From Paenibacillus guangzhouensis (GTDB taxonomy: Bacteria; Bacillota; Bacilli; Paenibacillales; Paenibacillaceae), in contig NZ_CP045293.1 of assembly GCF_009363075.1 (NCBI RefSeq), positions 4,300,001 through 4,364,000 of the forward strand: a stretch of DNA of 64,000 nucleotides, given 5' to 3'. The translations under genes and the position numbers were made by a program. This document shows, piece after piece, positions 18,620 to 27,580 of the stretch; the first letter of the stretch is position 1, and the number at the start of each line of letters is the position of its first letter. Under the pieces are notes generated by a model. The model did no database searches. It was given only the letters and a program-made list of their open reading frames with translations, and was not told the origin of the DNA.

Positions 18620-19285
18620 CTATTCGCCTAATGTCTGCAAGAAAGACCAAGTCAATGATCCCGTCGACGGCAGAACGACATCCGCGCCGGATGGCTTTAA
18701 GACGTGCTCCTCACCGATTCCGACAGCGACCATCTTCGCCGATTTAATCGCTTCGACACCCGCCTGTGCATCTTCGATGCCTACGCAGAAAGCCGGATCG
18801 ACACCTACCGCTTCCGCACCGCGCAAGAAGATGTCCGGTGCAGGCTTGCCGTGCGGAACCTCATCCGGATTCACGATATAATCGAACAAATCCGTTAATG
18901 CCAGTGAATTCAGGATTTGCGGCGCATTTTTGCTCGCCGATGCAATGACTGTGCGAATGTCAGCAGCGCGCAATTCCAACAGGAGCTCGCGAATGCCGGG
19001 ATAGACATCCTTCGGCGACACGTTCACGAGCAGCTTCACGTATTCGTCATTTTTTTGCGTTGCCAGTGCAAGCTTCTCTTCCGCCGACAAATCGTTCGCA
19101 CGATTGCCATGACGCAGAATCCGCTCAAGCGACTCCATCCGGCTGACGCCTTTCAACTGTTCATTGAATGCTTCATCGATCTCGATGCCGAGTTGAGCCG
19201 CAAGCTGCTTCCATGCGACATAGTGATATTCCGCCGTATCCGTAATCACGCCATCCAAGTCGAACAATACAGCTCTAATCTCCAT
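18620..19285 (-). CDS. pgmB: Beta-phosphoglucomutase
   Basis: The 221-residue HAD-superfamily enzyme has the nucleophile motif DLDGVITDTAEYHYVAW (Asp 8 and Asp 10), the cap domain with KGVSRMESLERIL, VIASASKNAP and the acidic motif GIEDAQAGVEA near residue 170. It converts beta-glucose-1-phosphate to glucose-6-phosphate through beta-glucose-1,6-bisphosphate. Length and motifs match characterised beta-phosphoglucomutases. It lies between the sugar importer and a GH65 phosphorylase, closing the route from imported disaccharide to glycolysis. A GGGGAGAGGG site precedes the ATG. Confidence 0.95.
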   Translation of the reverse strand: MEIRAVLFDLDGVITDTAEYHYVAWKQLAAQLGIEIDEAFNEQLKGVSRMESLERILRHGNRANDLSAEEKLALATQKNDEYVKLLVNVSPKDVYPGIRELLLELRAADIRTVIASASKNAPQILNSLALTDLFDYIVNPDEVPHGKPAPDIFLRGAEAVGVDPAFCVGIEDAQAGVEAIKSAKMVAVGIGEEHVLKPSGADVVLPSTGSLTWSFLQTLGE

Positions 19286-19347
19286 TGCTATTCCCTCTCC
19301 CCTGGGACCTAACCCATCTATATCTAATGTTATTGCACGCCAGCTGC

Positions 19348-20190
19348 TTATCCCTTCATCGCGGAAGAAATCGAAATTCCTTCAATGAAGTACTTCTGTG
19401 CCACGAAGAAGACGATCAAGACAGGAAGCATGATCAGAATCGTCGCCGCCATCAGCATGTTCCACTCGATGTTATACAAGCCTTTGAACATGGATAATCC
19501 GAGCGCAAGCGTATATTTCTCAGTCGAATTCAAGTAGATCAATGGACCTTGGAAATCGTTCCATACGCCCATAAATGTGAAGATTCCCACCGCGACAAGC
19601 GGCGGTTTCGATAAAGGCAGCATAATCTTGGAGAAGATCTGCCAACGGTTCGCACCGTCCATGAATGCCGCTTCATCCAAATCTCTCGGAATCCCGCGCA
19701 TGAACTGGCGAATCAAGAAGATGTTGAAGGCACCACCGCCGAAGAAGGACGGAATGATCAATGGCCAGAACGTATCAACCCAGCCAACTTCTTTGAACAT
19801 GATGAACATCGGGATCATTGTAACTTGTCCTGGCAGCATCATTGTCGCGAGCAACACGAGGAACAACCAACGTTTCCCTTTGAATTTAAAACGAGCGAAC
19901 CCGTACGCACAGAGTGCAGATGAGAATACCGTACCGATCAAGACCGGAACGAGAACGATCAATGTATTCTTTAGGAACGTGAAGAACGGAATGGCATTCA
20001 CCGCATCGTTGTAGTTGCTCCATTTCCATACTTCAGGAAAGAAATTGTCACCGAATACTTCCCCAGGTGTCTTCAGTGAAGTCGACACGGTCCAGAGTAG
20101 AGGGACAAGTACAATCAATGAACCGCCGATTAAGATGAGAAGCGCGATCAGCTTCGCGAAATTTTTTCTAAATGATGTCTGTATATTCAT
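19348..20190 (-). CDS. Carbohydrate ABC transporter permease (MalG-like, CUT1)
   Basis: The 280-residue membrane protein has about six helices and an EAA loop (DEAAFMDGANRWQIFSKIML) near residues 172-191. The closing segment FFVAQKYFIEGISISSAMKG is standard for MalG-type CUT1 permeases. It pairs with the permease 12 bases upstream and the binding lipoprotein before it. Substrate is likely an alpha-glucoside disaccharide, judged from the flanking GH65 and pgmB genes. As in the other locus, no ATPase gene is present, so a shared one elsewhere is needed. Confidence 0.92.
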   Translation of the reverse strand: MNIQTSFRKNFAKLIALLILIGGSLIVLVPLLWTVSTSLKTPGEVFGDNFFPEVWKWSNYNDAVNAIPFFTFLKNTLIVLVPVLIGTVFSSALCAYGFARFKFKGKRWLFLVLLATMMLPGQVTMIPMFIMFKEVGWVDTFWPLIIPSFFGGGAFNIFLIRQFMRGIPRDLDEAAFMDGANRWQIFSKIMLPLSKPPLVAVGIFTFMGVWNDFQGPLIYLNSTEKYTLALGLSMFKGLYNIEWNMLMAATILIMLPVLIVFFVAQKYFIEGISISSAMKG

Positions 20191-20202
20191 GGCTATACCT
20201 CC

Positions 20203-21102
20203 TCAATCCTTATCATCATCGCCATTGTAATAGACCCAAGCCGACGAGGTGCGAATTACAATGAGGGTGAAGATCAAAATAATGGCGAACAGAATCCACG
20301 ACAAGGCTGAAGCGTATCCCATTTCATAAGTTTTAAAGGCCTTGTTATACAAGAACAAGTTATAGAATAACGTCGAGTTGAGCGGCCCGCCGTTCGTCAT
20401 AACGAAGGCTTGCGTGAAATATTGAAAACCACCGATGATCCCCATAATGAGGTTGAAGAAGATCGTGGGAGATATCATAGGAATCGTAACGCTAAAGAAA
20501 CGGCGGACAATGCCTGCGCCATCCAATTGCGCTGCTTCGTACAGTTCTTCGGGAACACCCTGCAAACCAGACAAATAGATAATAATCGTATTACCAATAC
20601 CCCATATACCCATCACAATCAATGCGCTTAGCGCGTATTTCGGATCTTGCAGCCAAGCAGGACCTTCAATGCCTACCAAGCTTAAGGCTTTGTTCAATAT
20701 CCCGTACTCGGGATTCAGAATCATGATCCACATCATGGATACCGCAACCGCTGGAATAACCGACGGCATAAAGAAGATCAAACGGAAAAAATTCATCCCT
20801 TTTGTGCGCATATTCAGCATCATCGCGACAAGGAGGGAAATAATCTGATACAAAGGAACCGATACAAGTGCAAAGATGAATGTTACTTTCAATGATGTAT
20901 AGAACAGTTCGTCGTGGAAGATATTCACGAAATTGTCCAGTCCAACAAACTCGATCGAGCCAATACCCGTAATGATGTCCCACTTGCTAAACGACAAGAT
21001 GAGGGAGAAAATCATCGGTCCGATCGTAAATAGCAACAGTCCTAGAAACCATGGAAGGATAAATAAATATCCGGCTTTTTCTGAATGGGATTTGCGTTTC
21101 AT
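20203..21102 (-). CDS. Carbohydrate ABC transporter permease (MalF-like, CUT1)
   Basis: I placed the start at the ATG at 21102, since AAGGAGG lies seven bases before it; the longer reading overruns the binding-protein spacer. The 299-residue protein begins KRKSHSEKAGYLFILPWFLG, has about six helices and an EAA loop (YEAAQLDGAGIVRRFFSVTI) near residues 195-215. It forms a heterodimer with the MalG-like permease downstream. It belongs to the alpha-glucoside operon. Confidence 0.92.
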   Translation of the reverse strand: MKRKSHSEKAGYLFILPWFLGLLLFTIGPMIFSLILSFSKWDIITGIGSIEFVGLDNFVNIFHDELFYTSLKVTFIFALVSVPLYQIISLLVAMMLNMRTKGMNFFRLIFFMPSVIPAVAVSMMWIMILNPEYGILNKALSLVGIEGPAWLQDPKYALSALIVMGIWGIGNTIIIYLSGLQGVPEELYEAAQLDGAGIVRRFFSVTIPMISPTIFFNLIMGIIGGFQYFTQAFVMTNGGPLNSTLFYNLFLYNKAFKTYEMGYASALSWILFAIILIFTLIVIRTSSAWVYYNGDDDKD

Positions 21103-21166
21103 AGAGACCTCCTTGAATCTATAGAGAGTGAAGCTGAACGATCTAGCTTCACTCTCATACATTGCC

Positions 21167-22474
21167 TTACTTCGTAATCTTGCTGTCTACGGTTTTCGCT
21201 GCTTCATTCAATGCATCTTTGACGGAGGACTGGTCAAGCAAAATTTTCTCCATCGCTTTGTTGAACTCTTCTACGAATACGGAACCATTGGAAGATACCA
21301 TTGTTACTGGTTTTTTCGCGAAAGCCATCATGTCGATGATCGGCTTATCTTTAACTTCGGTTTTCTTCACTTCTTCAAGCTCGTTCACCGTTGCTGGAAG
21401 GACAAGACCTTTCTCAGAACGCAATACTTGTGCTTCTTTACCGGACAACCATTTTACGAGCTCATAAGCTTCTTGTTTGTGCTTGCTGTTCGCGTTAATG
21501 GCCCAGCCAGCTGCTGCAATGATACCGCCGCGCTCACCGTCAGCGCCTTTAGGAATCAAGCTTGTGCCGTAGTCTACTTTGGAACGATCCAAGTCATATT
21601 TCACCCAGCGTCCTGTTACCATCATTGCCAATTTATCTGTCATGAACATCGATCCGTCACCGCCGAGCGTCTCCGCATCTTGAGGTGTTGGCGATACTTT
21701 ATCTGCACCTTTGGACATCGCTACGTATTTTTCCATCGCCGCGATCGTCTTGTCGCTGTTCATGAAGCCTTCAGCCTTCGTTCCATCTTCATTCGAGATG
21801 GCTGTGCCATTCGACCACAAGTAAGTGAAGATTGGATACTCCCACTTCGTTGCGTTGAATCCGAATTGTGTGATTTTACCTTTGTCGTCTTTCAGCGTTA
21901 GCTTTTTCGCTGCCGCATTCAAGTCGTCCCAAGTCCAGTTCTCGTTCGGATATTCCATGCCCGCTGCATCGAACAATTTCTTGTTGTACCAGAGGGACAA
22001 TGGGTTGAAGTCTTTCGGCAAGTAATACGTTTTGCCATTGATATGTCCCATATCGAGTAGATCTTTTTGGAACATCGCTGTATCGAAGGATTTATCTGCT
22101 TCAAGATAGGAATCAAGCGGCTCAACAACGCCTTTATCGACATATTTGTAGTAGTCGCCTTCACCAATCAGGAATACGTCCGGCGCTTGGCCCGCAGCAA
22201 GAGATGTCGTTAACTTCGTGCCATAACCATCACCTGGAACCGGCTCGAACTTCACTTCAATGTTCGGATGGGACTTATTAAATTCTTCCGTTAGCTTCAC
22301 TTCTGGGCCAGCTGATGCGACATCGCCCCATACAGTGAATTTCAATTGCACTTTTTCTTGGTCAGCAGTACCGGATTGGCTCTCATTTTTAGTATCACTG
22401 CTGCCGCCCGAGCAAGCGGATAATACGAGTGTTGCCATCATCGTTACGACCAGTAGAATTGCCCATTTTTTCAT
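21167..22474 (-). CDS. Sugar-binding lipoprotein of the alpha-glucoside importer
   Basis: The 435-residue protein starts with a lipoprotein signal whose lipobox is VLSAC (Cys 21), then a Ser/Gly-rich linker and a CUT1 family-1 binding domain (LKFTVWGDVASAGPEVKLTE). The segment ITQFGFNATKWEYPIFTYLW and the late GWAINANSKHKQEAYELVKW are typical for disaccharide-binding members. It captures the sugar outside the membrane and hands it to the two permeases downstream. It follows the proximal GH65 gene by only 21 bases, so the enzyme and importer are made from one transcript. Confidence 0.93.
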   Translation of the reverse strand: MKKWAILLVVTMMATLVLSACSGGSSDTKNESQSGTADQEKVQLKFTVWGDVASAGPEVKLTEEFNKSHPNIEVKFEPVPGDGYGTKLTTSLAAGQAPDVFLIGEGDYYKYVDKGVVEPLDSYLEADKSFDTAMFQKDLLDMGHINGKTYYLPKDFNPLSLWYNKKLFDAAGMEYPNENWTWDDLNAAAKKLTLKDDKGKITQFGFNATKWEYPIFTYLWSNGTAISNEDGTKAEGFMNSDKTIAAMEKYVAMSKGADKVSPTPQDAETLGGDGSMFMTDKLAMMVTGRWVKYDLDRSKVDYGTSLIPKGADGERGGIIAAAGWAINANSKHKQEAYELVKWLSGKEAQVLRSEKGLVLPATVNELEEVKKTEVKDKPIIDMMAFAKKPVTMVSSNGSVFVEEFNKAMEKILLDQSSVKDALNEAAKTVDSKITK

Positions 22475-22495
22475 TGTAAAGACCTCCCTGATTTT

Positions 22496-24826
22496 TTAGA
22501 ATTGCACGTTAAGCTCTTTATGAAATTTGATTGTACTACCATGAATGATGAGTTCCAACTCTTGCTCGCTTACTGTGACAATGTTCAATGTATCGCGTGT
22601 CACATGCACTTCCAAACGTGCACCTTGCCAGTATAACGGGAATTTGAATCCTGTCCATGACTTCGGCAATTTCGGATTCAGATGCAAATGGCCATCGAGC
22701 ATGCGAACGCCTGCAAATCCCATCACGATACATTCCCAAATGCCGCCGATGGATGCGGAGTGAATCCCTGCGTCCGATGAGTGCATGTTCGGACCAAGAT
22801 CAATCTCCGTCGCACGACGGAATAGATCGTAAGCTAAATCGATATCTCCAAAGTCGCCAGCTAGAATGCTGTGTGTCGACAAAGATAACGAAGAATCGTG
22901 TAATGTCTTTGGCTCATAATAGTTATAATTCGCTCGCTTCACTTCCGGTGAGAATTTATTCTCGAGCAGGAAGAATAGCATCATAATATCCGCTTGCTTG
23001 GACACTTGCAACTTACAAACCTGATCCAAGCTGTAGTCCAGGAATAAGCTTCCAACTTTTTTCTGCTTTTTATACTTCGTCAAATCAATAGTTTCGAGCG
23101 TTAGATACGTATCATCCTGCGGTACGATATTGTTCTCGTTCGGCGCCGGCAGATAAATCTGACCGATTTTGTCCGTCCACACACCATACGCTGCTGCGAG
23201 TCCGAGCTTCTCTTCCAACGAAGTGAGTAATTCAGGCCGTGTTGCCTTCAGCTCCTCATAATATTGAATCGCAAGCTCCATATTGAAATGCGCCATATAG
23301 TTCGTGAACGCATTGTTGTCGATATGCTCTTTGTACTCGTCCGGACCAATCACTTCATTAATATGGTATCTAGATGCCGATTCATCCCACTCTAGGCGGC
23401 TCGCCCAGAACGTTGCTGTATCGAATAACATCTCATATCCGTAACGGTCCATGAAGTCTTGATCGCCTGTTGCCTTATAGTAGTGCCATACCGCATAAGC
23501 GATATCTGACGTAATGTGCTGCTCAATAAATCCGGACCAAATCTTCGTCTGCAAGCCTGTTACGATATCCACAGCTCCCCAGACCGGTGTCACTTCGCCG
23601 TCTGTCGGCCAAGCTGCTTCCCACGGGTACATCGCGCCTTCGTAGCCGTTTTCTTTGGCCTTGCGTCTAGCGCCTTCAAGACCCAAGTAGCGGAATTCGA
23701 GCAAGGAGCGTGCAATTTCAGGACGCGTATAGATATAGAATGGAAGGATGAAGATTTCGGTGTCCCAGAACGAATGGCCTTTGTATCCTTCGCCGCTAAG
23801 TCCCTTCGCTCCAATTCCCATCCGATTGTCATGGGCTGGCGTCATCACAACAAGGTGATAAATGGCGAAGCGAATGGCGAGCAGATCAAATGGCTGTTCC
23901 GTTTCCACATCAATCGCATACTGTTCCCAGACTTTGCTCCAAGCTTGTTTATGTTGTTCGAATAATGCATCGTAACCCTGCGCATCCGCTTGCTTCAATT
24001 GTTCGAGCGCTGCTTCGCGCATCACTGCGAGCCCTTGACCTTCGAACGCTTTATCCCGGCTCGTATGCACGGTACTGATTTTCTCCATCACCAATGTTTC
24101 GCCGCTAGCAATCTTGCACGAATATTCCATCGCAATTTTGCGACGATCGATGTCCATCTTCGGCATCAATTCCACCGCTTGGCCTTGAAGCTTGAATTGA
24201 TGGCTTGCATGCATGACGAAATCAACCTTCGATTCCGTTGTTGTCTGTAACAGCTGTAAGTATTTCTTGTCAAAAATCCGTTTCTCGCCCTCATGGAAAT
24301 GCTGGCTTCCCGTGTTCGATAATTGAGCGTTGATGCCGGAACGAACCGTAAAGTCAATCTCACCATTCAGCGGCGTCACTTCCAATTTCATTCCGATCAC
24401 ATGCACTTGATCGAGCGATACGAACCGGCGGAACGTATAGCGAATTTGCTTGCCTTCCGGGCTCTCCCAGACGAAGGATCTAACGAGTTCCGCATGTCGC
24501 AGATCGAGGACACGGGAATAGTCTTGCGTACTGCCTTGTTCGAGGGAGAACCGCTTGCCATCGACGAACAGATCCAATCTTGTCACATCTGCCGCATTCG
24601 GAAGCTCGGTGACTTCGTTCTCATCGAACTTATTGAACGTGCCGTTCACGAATAGATTGCGTGTCTCACCGATGTAAGGTTCATCTGTCGCCGAGCGAAG
24701 TCCCATATAACCATTACCGAGTGACATGATCGACTCGCATTTTCCTAGAAGCAACGGGTCAAATTTTTCTTCGCTGAAAGTCCAGTTTTTCAAGGATTCT
24801 GTTAAAGTCTTGTTGTAATTAAGCAT
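22496..24826 (-). CDS. GH65 disaccharide phosphorylase, proximal copy
   Basis: The 776-residue protein has the GH65 layout with LSGEGYKGHSFWDTEIFIL (about 343-361), catalytic acid Glu 497 in EVIGPDEYKEH, and TLHDSSLSLSTHS. Compared with the distal copy it carries an insertion of roughly 15-20 residues after GAMYPWEAAWPTDG (about 398-435) in the loop that shapes the acceptor site of GH65 enzymes, so it likely has a different acceptor specificity. The product beta-glucose-1-phosphate feeds PgmB. It is the first gene after the LacI-controlled promoter, with GGAGG directly upstream of its ATG. Kojibiose or nigerose phosphorylase, or glucosyl-rhamnose phosphorylase, are possible; I cannot choose. 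Confidence 0.88.
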   Translation of the reverse strand: MLNYNKTLTESLKNWTFSEEKFDPLLLGKCESIMSLGNGYMGLRSATDEPYIGETRNLFVNGTFNKFDENEVTELPNAADVTRLDLFVDGKRFSLEQGSTQDYSRVLDLRHAELVRSFVWESPEGKQIRYTFRRFVSLDQVHVIGMKLEVTPLNGEIDFTVRSGINAQLSNTGSQHFHEGEKRIFDKKYLQLLQTTTESKVDFVMHASHQFKLQGQAVELMPKMDIDRRKIAMEYSCKIASGETLVMEKISTVHTSRDKAFEGQGLAVMREAALEQLKQADAQGYDALFEQHKQAWSKVWEQYAIDVETEQPFDLLAIRFAIYHLVVMTPAHDNRMGIGAKGLSGEGYKGHSFWDTEIFILPFYIYTRPEIARSLLEFRYLGLEGARRKAKENGYEGAMYPWEAAWPTDGEVTPVWGAVDIVTGLQTKIWSGFIEQHITSDIAYAVWHYYKATGDQDFMDRYGYEMLFDTATFWASRLEWDESASRYHINEVIGPDEYKEHIDNNAFTNYMAHFNMELAIQYYEELKATRPELLTSLEEKLGLAAAYGVWTDKIGQIYLPAPNENNIVPQDDTYLTLETIDLTKYKKQKKVGSLFLDYSLDQVCKLQVSKQADIMMLFFLLENKFSPEVKRANYNYYEPKTLHDSSLSLSTHSILAGDFGDIDLAYDLFRRATEIDLGPNMHSSDAGIHSASIGGIWECIVMGFAGVRMLDGHLHLNPKLPKSWTGFKFPLYWQGARLEVHVTRDTLNIVTVSEQELELIIHGSTIKFHKELNVQF

Positions 24827-24841
24827 ATAAACCTCCTGCCC

Positions 24842-24855
24842 CGAAAACGATTTCG
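24842..24855. promoter_or_regulatory. LacI-family operator 1 (leader of the phosphorylase operon)
   Basis: The sequence is CGAAAACGATTTCG, a near-palindrome with the central CG typical of LacI-family sites. It lies 16 bases upstream of the GH65 start codon, inside the transcribed leader. Confidence 0.7.
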
Positions 24856-24872
24856 AAATGATCCTTAAAAAA

Positions 24873-24886
24873 CGAAAACGATTTCG
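24873..24886. promoter_or_regulatory. LacI-family operator 2
   Basis: An exact second copy of CGAAAACGATTTCG, 31 bases upstream of operator 1 measured start to start (about three helical turns). Confidence 0.7.
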
Positions 24887-24915
24887 GTGTGGTCAAAAAA
24901 ATAATTGATGTTTGT

Positions 24916-24929
24916 CGAAAACGTTTTCA
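24916..24929. promoter_or_regulatory. LacI-family operator 3, at the transcription start
   Basis: The sequence is CGAAAACGTTTTCA, close to a perfect palindrome. It begins just after the -10 box at 24935-24940, so a bound repressor would cover the start point. Confidence 0.75.
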
Positions 24930-24934
24930 TACGG

Positions 24935-24964
24935 ATTATAGCATTCAAAAGTTTTGGGTGTCAA
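24935..24964 (-). promoter_or_regulatory. Sigma-A promoter of the phosphorylase/importer operon
   Basis: On the minus strand a perfect TTGACA and a perfect TATAAT are 18 bases apart. Three LacI-type operators follow within 100 bases, so the operon should be tightly repressed until the sugar is present. Confidence 0.85.
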
Positions 24965-25057
24965 TGTTTTATTTAAAATTCATTTTTCTTAGGTTATTCA
25001 TATTGTTGGTCTTACTGGCCGCTGCTCGTGTGCTGATATAAGGGTTACGAATAACGG

Positions 25058-25177
25058 CTATCCGATCGCGAGCGTCGAGAACCCCGCCTGGCTCGAATAC
25101 AGCATAATAAAAACACTATATACGCCCAGCACGAAGTTCACCGAAGCATAATAGAAGGAATAATGCGATGCTCTCAC
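25058..25177 (-). pseudogene. Remnant of an MFS transporter N-terminus
   Basis: From a GTG 18 bases after the glycosidase stop codon, 39 codons read VRASHYSFYYASVNFVLGVY and continue through FIMLYSSQAGFSTLAIG to a stop. This pattern (aromatic helix start, then the Y-x(n)-Q-x-GFSxxxIG turn) resembles the first helix and loop of MFS sugar transporters of the LacY-like group. After the stop no continuation is found in any minus-strand frame before the promoter at 24964. I read it as the stump of a deleted permease gene that once followed the glycosidase. A real 39-residue membrane peptide is the alternative. The rest of the stretch 24965-25057 shows nothing. Confidence 0.45.
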
Positions 25178-25194
25178 GATCTACTCACCCTGCA

Positions 25195-27420
25195 TTACGC
25201 CATGGACACTTCGACGACGGACTCGCTCGACATATAGGTCTTCCCTTGCCATCCTACTCGAATGTTCCATTGCGATTCATTCGTCACCTGCAGCTTCAAC
25301 TGCCCTTGTTCCACACGAAGCTGGATATCAATCCACGCATCTCCGATACGAACGCGATTCAATTGAATATCTTTGCCCTGCCAAGCAGTCGGAATCTTCG
25401 GTGCGATCGTTACGCTGCGGCGGTGTGCTTCCGGTTGTACCCCGATCATATGTCCGATCGTCGGCACCATCAAGGCATAGACCGTCCAAGCCTGTACGGC
25501 GCAGCCATAATCCGGCGACATCTCATTCATCGAGCCCGGCAATACGCGAGAAAAGGAACCATTCATCCGTTGTAACAAATCAAGCGCTGCATCAATGTCA
25601 CCATACATCGCTTCGGCAACAGCATGGACACCTGTGCTAATGGTCATCGTACCCTGCTGGAATGTACCCGACAGATATGAGCCGTAAGGTCCGATAAAGT
25701 CTGCGTTGCGCATATGGCGAATGGCACTCTCACCTTTGGCGCGATCCGCAATGCCGGATTCCATCGGCGTGGAGATCACCCAGTTCTTATTGATTAACCA
25801 GCCTTGATCGACGGTCTCATCCTGGACGTGGGTAAGCTGATGCTCCAGATATTCACGATAGCCTTGAATACCGTTCTGCTCCGCCATGCTGATCAAGAAT
25901 TCGACCTTCGGAAGGACATCCTGCTTCGATGCTACCGCATCGGCATACAGCTGCTGTTCTTCGTTCCAGAACGTTGTATTGATTGCCTGGATTGCGCGAT
26001 CAGCCAACGCTTCATATTGCGAAGCACGCTCTGCTTCCCCTAGCTCAAGGCTCATCTGGACGAGAGATTGCATCGCTTTGGCCGTATACACGGCAGAATC
26101 GATCAACTCCATATTGAGACCTGCGATCTCAATGATGCCATAGCCTGACGGGAAGAGATCACCGTCCGGATCCATCTCATGCAAGAGCCAGTCCATTCCT
26201 TGCACGCAATACGTATAATGTTCTTCGAGGAATGCACGGTCGCCAGTCCAACGATACATATCCCATACCATGCTGATATAGTGCGCGGTTTCTTGCGTGT
26301 TCCCCGGGTTCGAGACCGCACCCATCGTCGTTATCTCGTGCACGACCCGGCCATTGCCATTCTGTTTCTTCGAGTTGTCGAGCAGAATTCGCATCGTATC
26401 CTTCGCTAGCTCATGATCACCAATGGCGAGCACGCCTTGCAGGGAATACGAATTATCGCAGCCGAACCACCATGGATAATGCGGGCTGCCTGCCGTTAAT
26501 CCGCGTCCGATGCCATCAACTTGTTGAACCAGCCACTGATTATTCCATTTCACCCATGAGAAAATATCGCTGAATAATGACTCGCCTTCGATCTTCAGCT
26601 CCGCTCGCTCGCGGATCGCTTCATAAGTCGCTTTCTTCTCCACAAGCAGACGCGCATGTTCACGCACGAGCGTCTCATACGTCGCTTCGCATTCCTGCTT
26701 CGAAGCATACGATCCAGCCACGAAGAGATGAAAGGATAAACGTGCGTCCGCTTCAAGTGTAACCGTCGTCTCGAATTTCACGCCGCAGCCTTGGCCACTC
26801 GTGAATTCCGGCCCGAATAGCGCTTCACCGATCTCATATTGCTCACCCGGCAAGCTCGTACCGATCATCGCATGCCATTCATGATCGCAATCCTTCGCAT
26901 GCATCACACGATTCGTACTCGCTTCCACGATGTCCTTCGCGCCGTCCAGAATGCCGATTTCATCAGAGAACCAGACCGGACGCAAGTCCGTGCGAGCTAA
27001 GAGCTCTAACTTCAATCGTGTGGGACGATCTGCGTAATTATGCAGGTCATAACGAACAACCAAGCCCTTCTCGTGTTCCGGTGCAAATTGCTCGCGTTCG
27101 ATGGCAACCGGGATATGTCCCAGGCCATGATCGTAGTGGAATGCGTTCCCCCATGGGTATGTGATGTATTCATCCGATTTCGACCAGACGGAAATGCCGC
27201 GGTCCAAATCGGTTACCCGAAGCCAAAATCCATCTAATAACTTAATCGGATGCAGCCATACGCCACCCATTTCATTCGCAACATGGTGCCCGAAATCCGG
27301 GAAATAGCCATCCTGTGTTCCAATCGCTTTGACATATTCTCCTGCCGTTAAGTACACATTAAAGGGATGCTTGCTATTGACGGCCTGCGTCGATGACAAT
27401 TGACTATCGCTGTTATACAT
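25195..27420 (-). CDS. (alpha/alpha)6-barrel glycosidase, debranching-enzyme-like
   Basis: I placed the start at the ATG at 27420 (MYNSDSQLSS), with GGAGAG upstream; the longer reading runs through the operator region. The protein has about 741 residues: an N-terminal beta-rich domain, then a helical barrel with SPHYPWWFGCDNSYSLQG, SGYGIIEIAGLN and NKNWVISTPMESGIA. This matches the glycogen-debranching / GH63-like group, usually active on alpha-glucosidic oligosaccharides. No signal peptide is seen, so it acts in the cytoplasm. It lies between lacI and the phosphorylase operon and has an operator of the same type in front, so it likely trims the imported sugar. Exact family and substrate are uncertain. 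Confidence 0.75.
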   Translation of the reverse strand: MYNSDSQLSSTQAVNSKHPFNVYLTAGEYVKAIGTQDGYFPDFGHHVANEMGGVWLHPIKLLDGFWLRVTDLDRGISVWSKSDEYITYPWGNAFHYDHGLGHIPVAIEREQFAPEHEKGLVVRYDLHNYADRPTRLKLELLARTDLRPVWFSDEIGILDGAKDIVEASTNRVMHAKDCDHEWHAMIGTSLPGEQYEIGEALFGPEFTSGQGCGVKFETTVTLEADARLSFHLFVAGSYASKQECEATYETLVREHARLLVEKKATYEAIRERAELKIEGESLFSDIFSWVKWNNQWLVQQVDGIGRGLTAGSPHYPWWFGCDNSYSLQGVLAIGDHELAKDTMRILLDNSKKQNGNGRVVHEITTMGAVSNPGNTQETAHYISMVWDMYRWTGDRAFLEEHYTYCVQGMDWLLHEMDPDGDLFPSGYGIIEIAGLNMELIDSAVYTAKAMQSLVQMSLELGEAERASQYEALADRAIQAINTTFWNEEQQLYADAVASKQDVLPKVEFLISMAEQNGIQGYREYLEHQLTHVQDETVDQGWLINKNWVISTPMESGIADRAKGESAIRHMRNADFIGPYGSYLSGTFQQGTMTISTGVHAVAEAMYGDIDAALDLLQRMNGSFSRVLPGSMNEMSPDYGCAVQAWTVYALMVPTIGHMIGVQPEAHRRSVTIAPKIPTAWQGKDIQLNRVRIGDAWIDIQLRVEQGQLKLQVTNESQWNIRVGWQGKTYMSSESVVEVSMA

Positions 27421-27494
27421 AGCTCGACCAACTCTCCTTATAACTTCAAGGTACATACGCTTCATTGTGTTTCTACCGTGCTGCCACCATGATA

Positions 27495-27510
27495 TCGAAA
27501 ACGTTTTCGA
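27495..27510. promoter_or_regulatory. LacI-family operator 4, in front of the glycosidase gene
   Basis: TCGAAAACGTTTTCGA is a perfect 16-base palindrome, the best match to the three sites at 24842-24929. A weak promoter reading (TTGGCA, about 17 bases, GATATC-like) would place it between -35 and -10. A partial half-site (GATTTCG) lies nearby at 27531-27537. Confidence 0.75.
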
Positions 27511-27580
27511 TCGTTGCCAAAAAAAGAAATGATTTCGAGATTCAATAAAAAATGAATACATGAAAGCATTTGCACATTGA

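Noticed and set aside
24842-27510. CcpA cre sites rather than local LacI operators
   Set aside because: The palindromes do resemble cre, but four copies sit only at the two promoter regions beside a LacI gene. CcpA binding is not excluded, only judged less likely.
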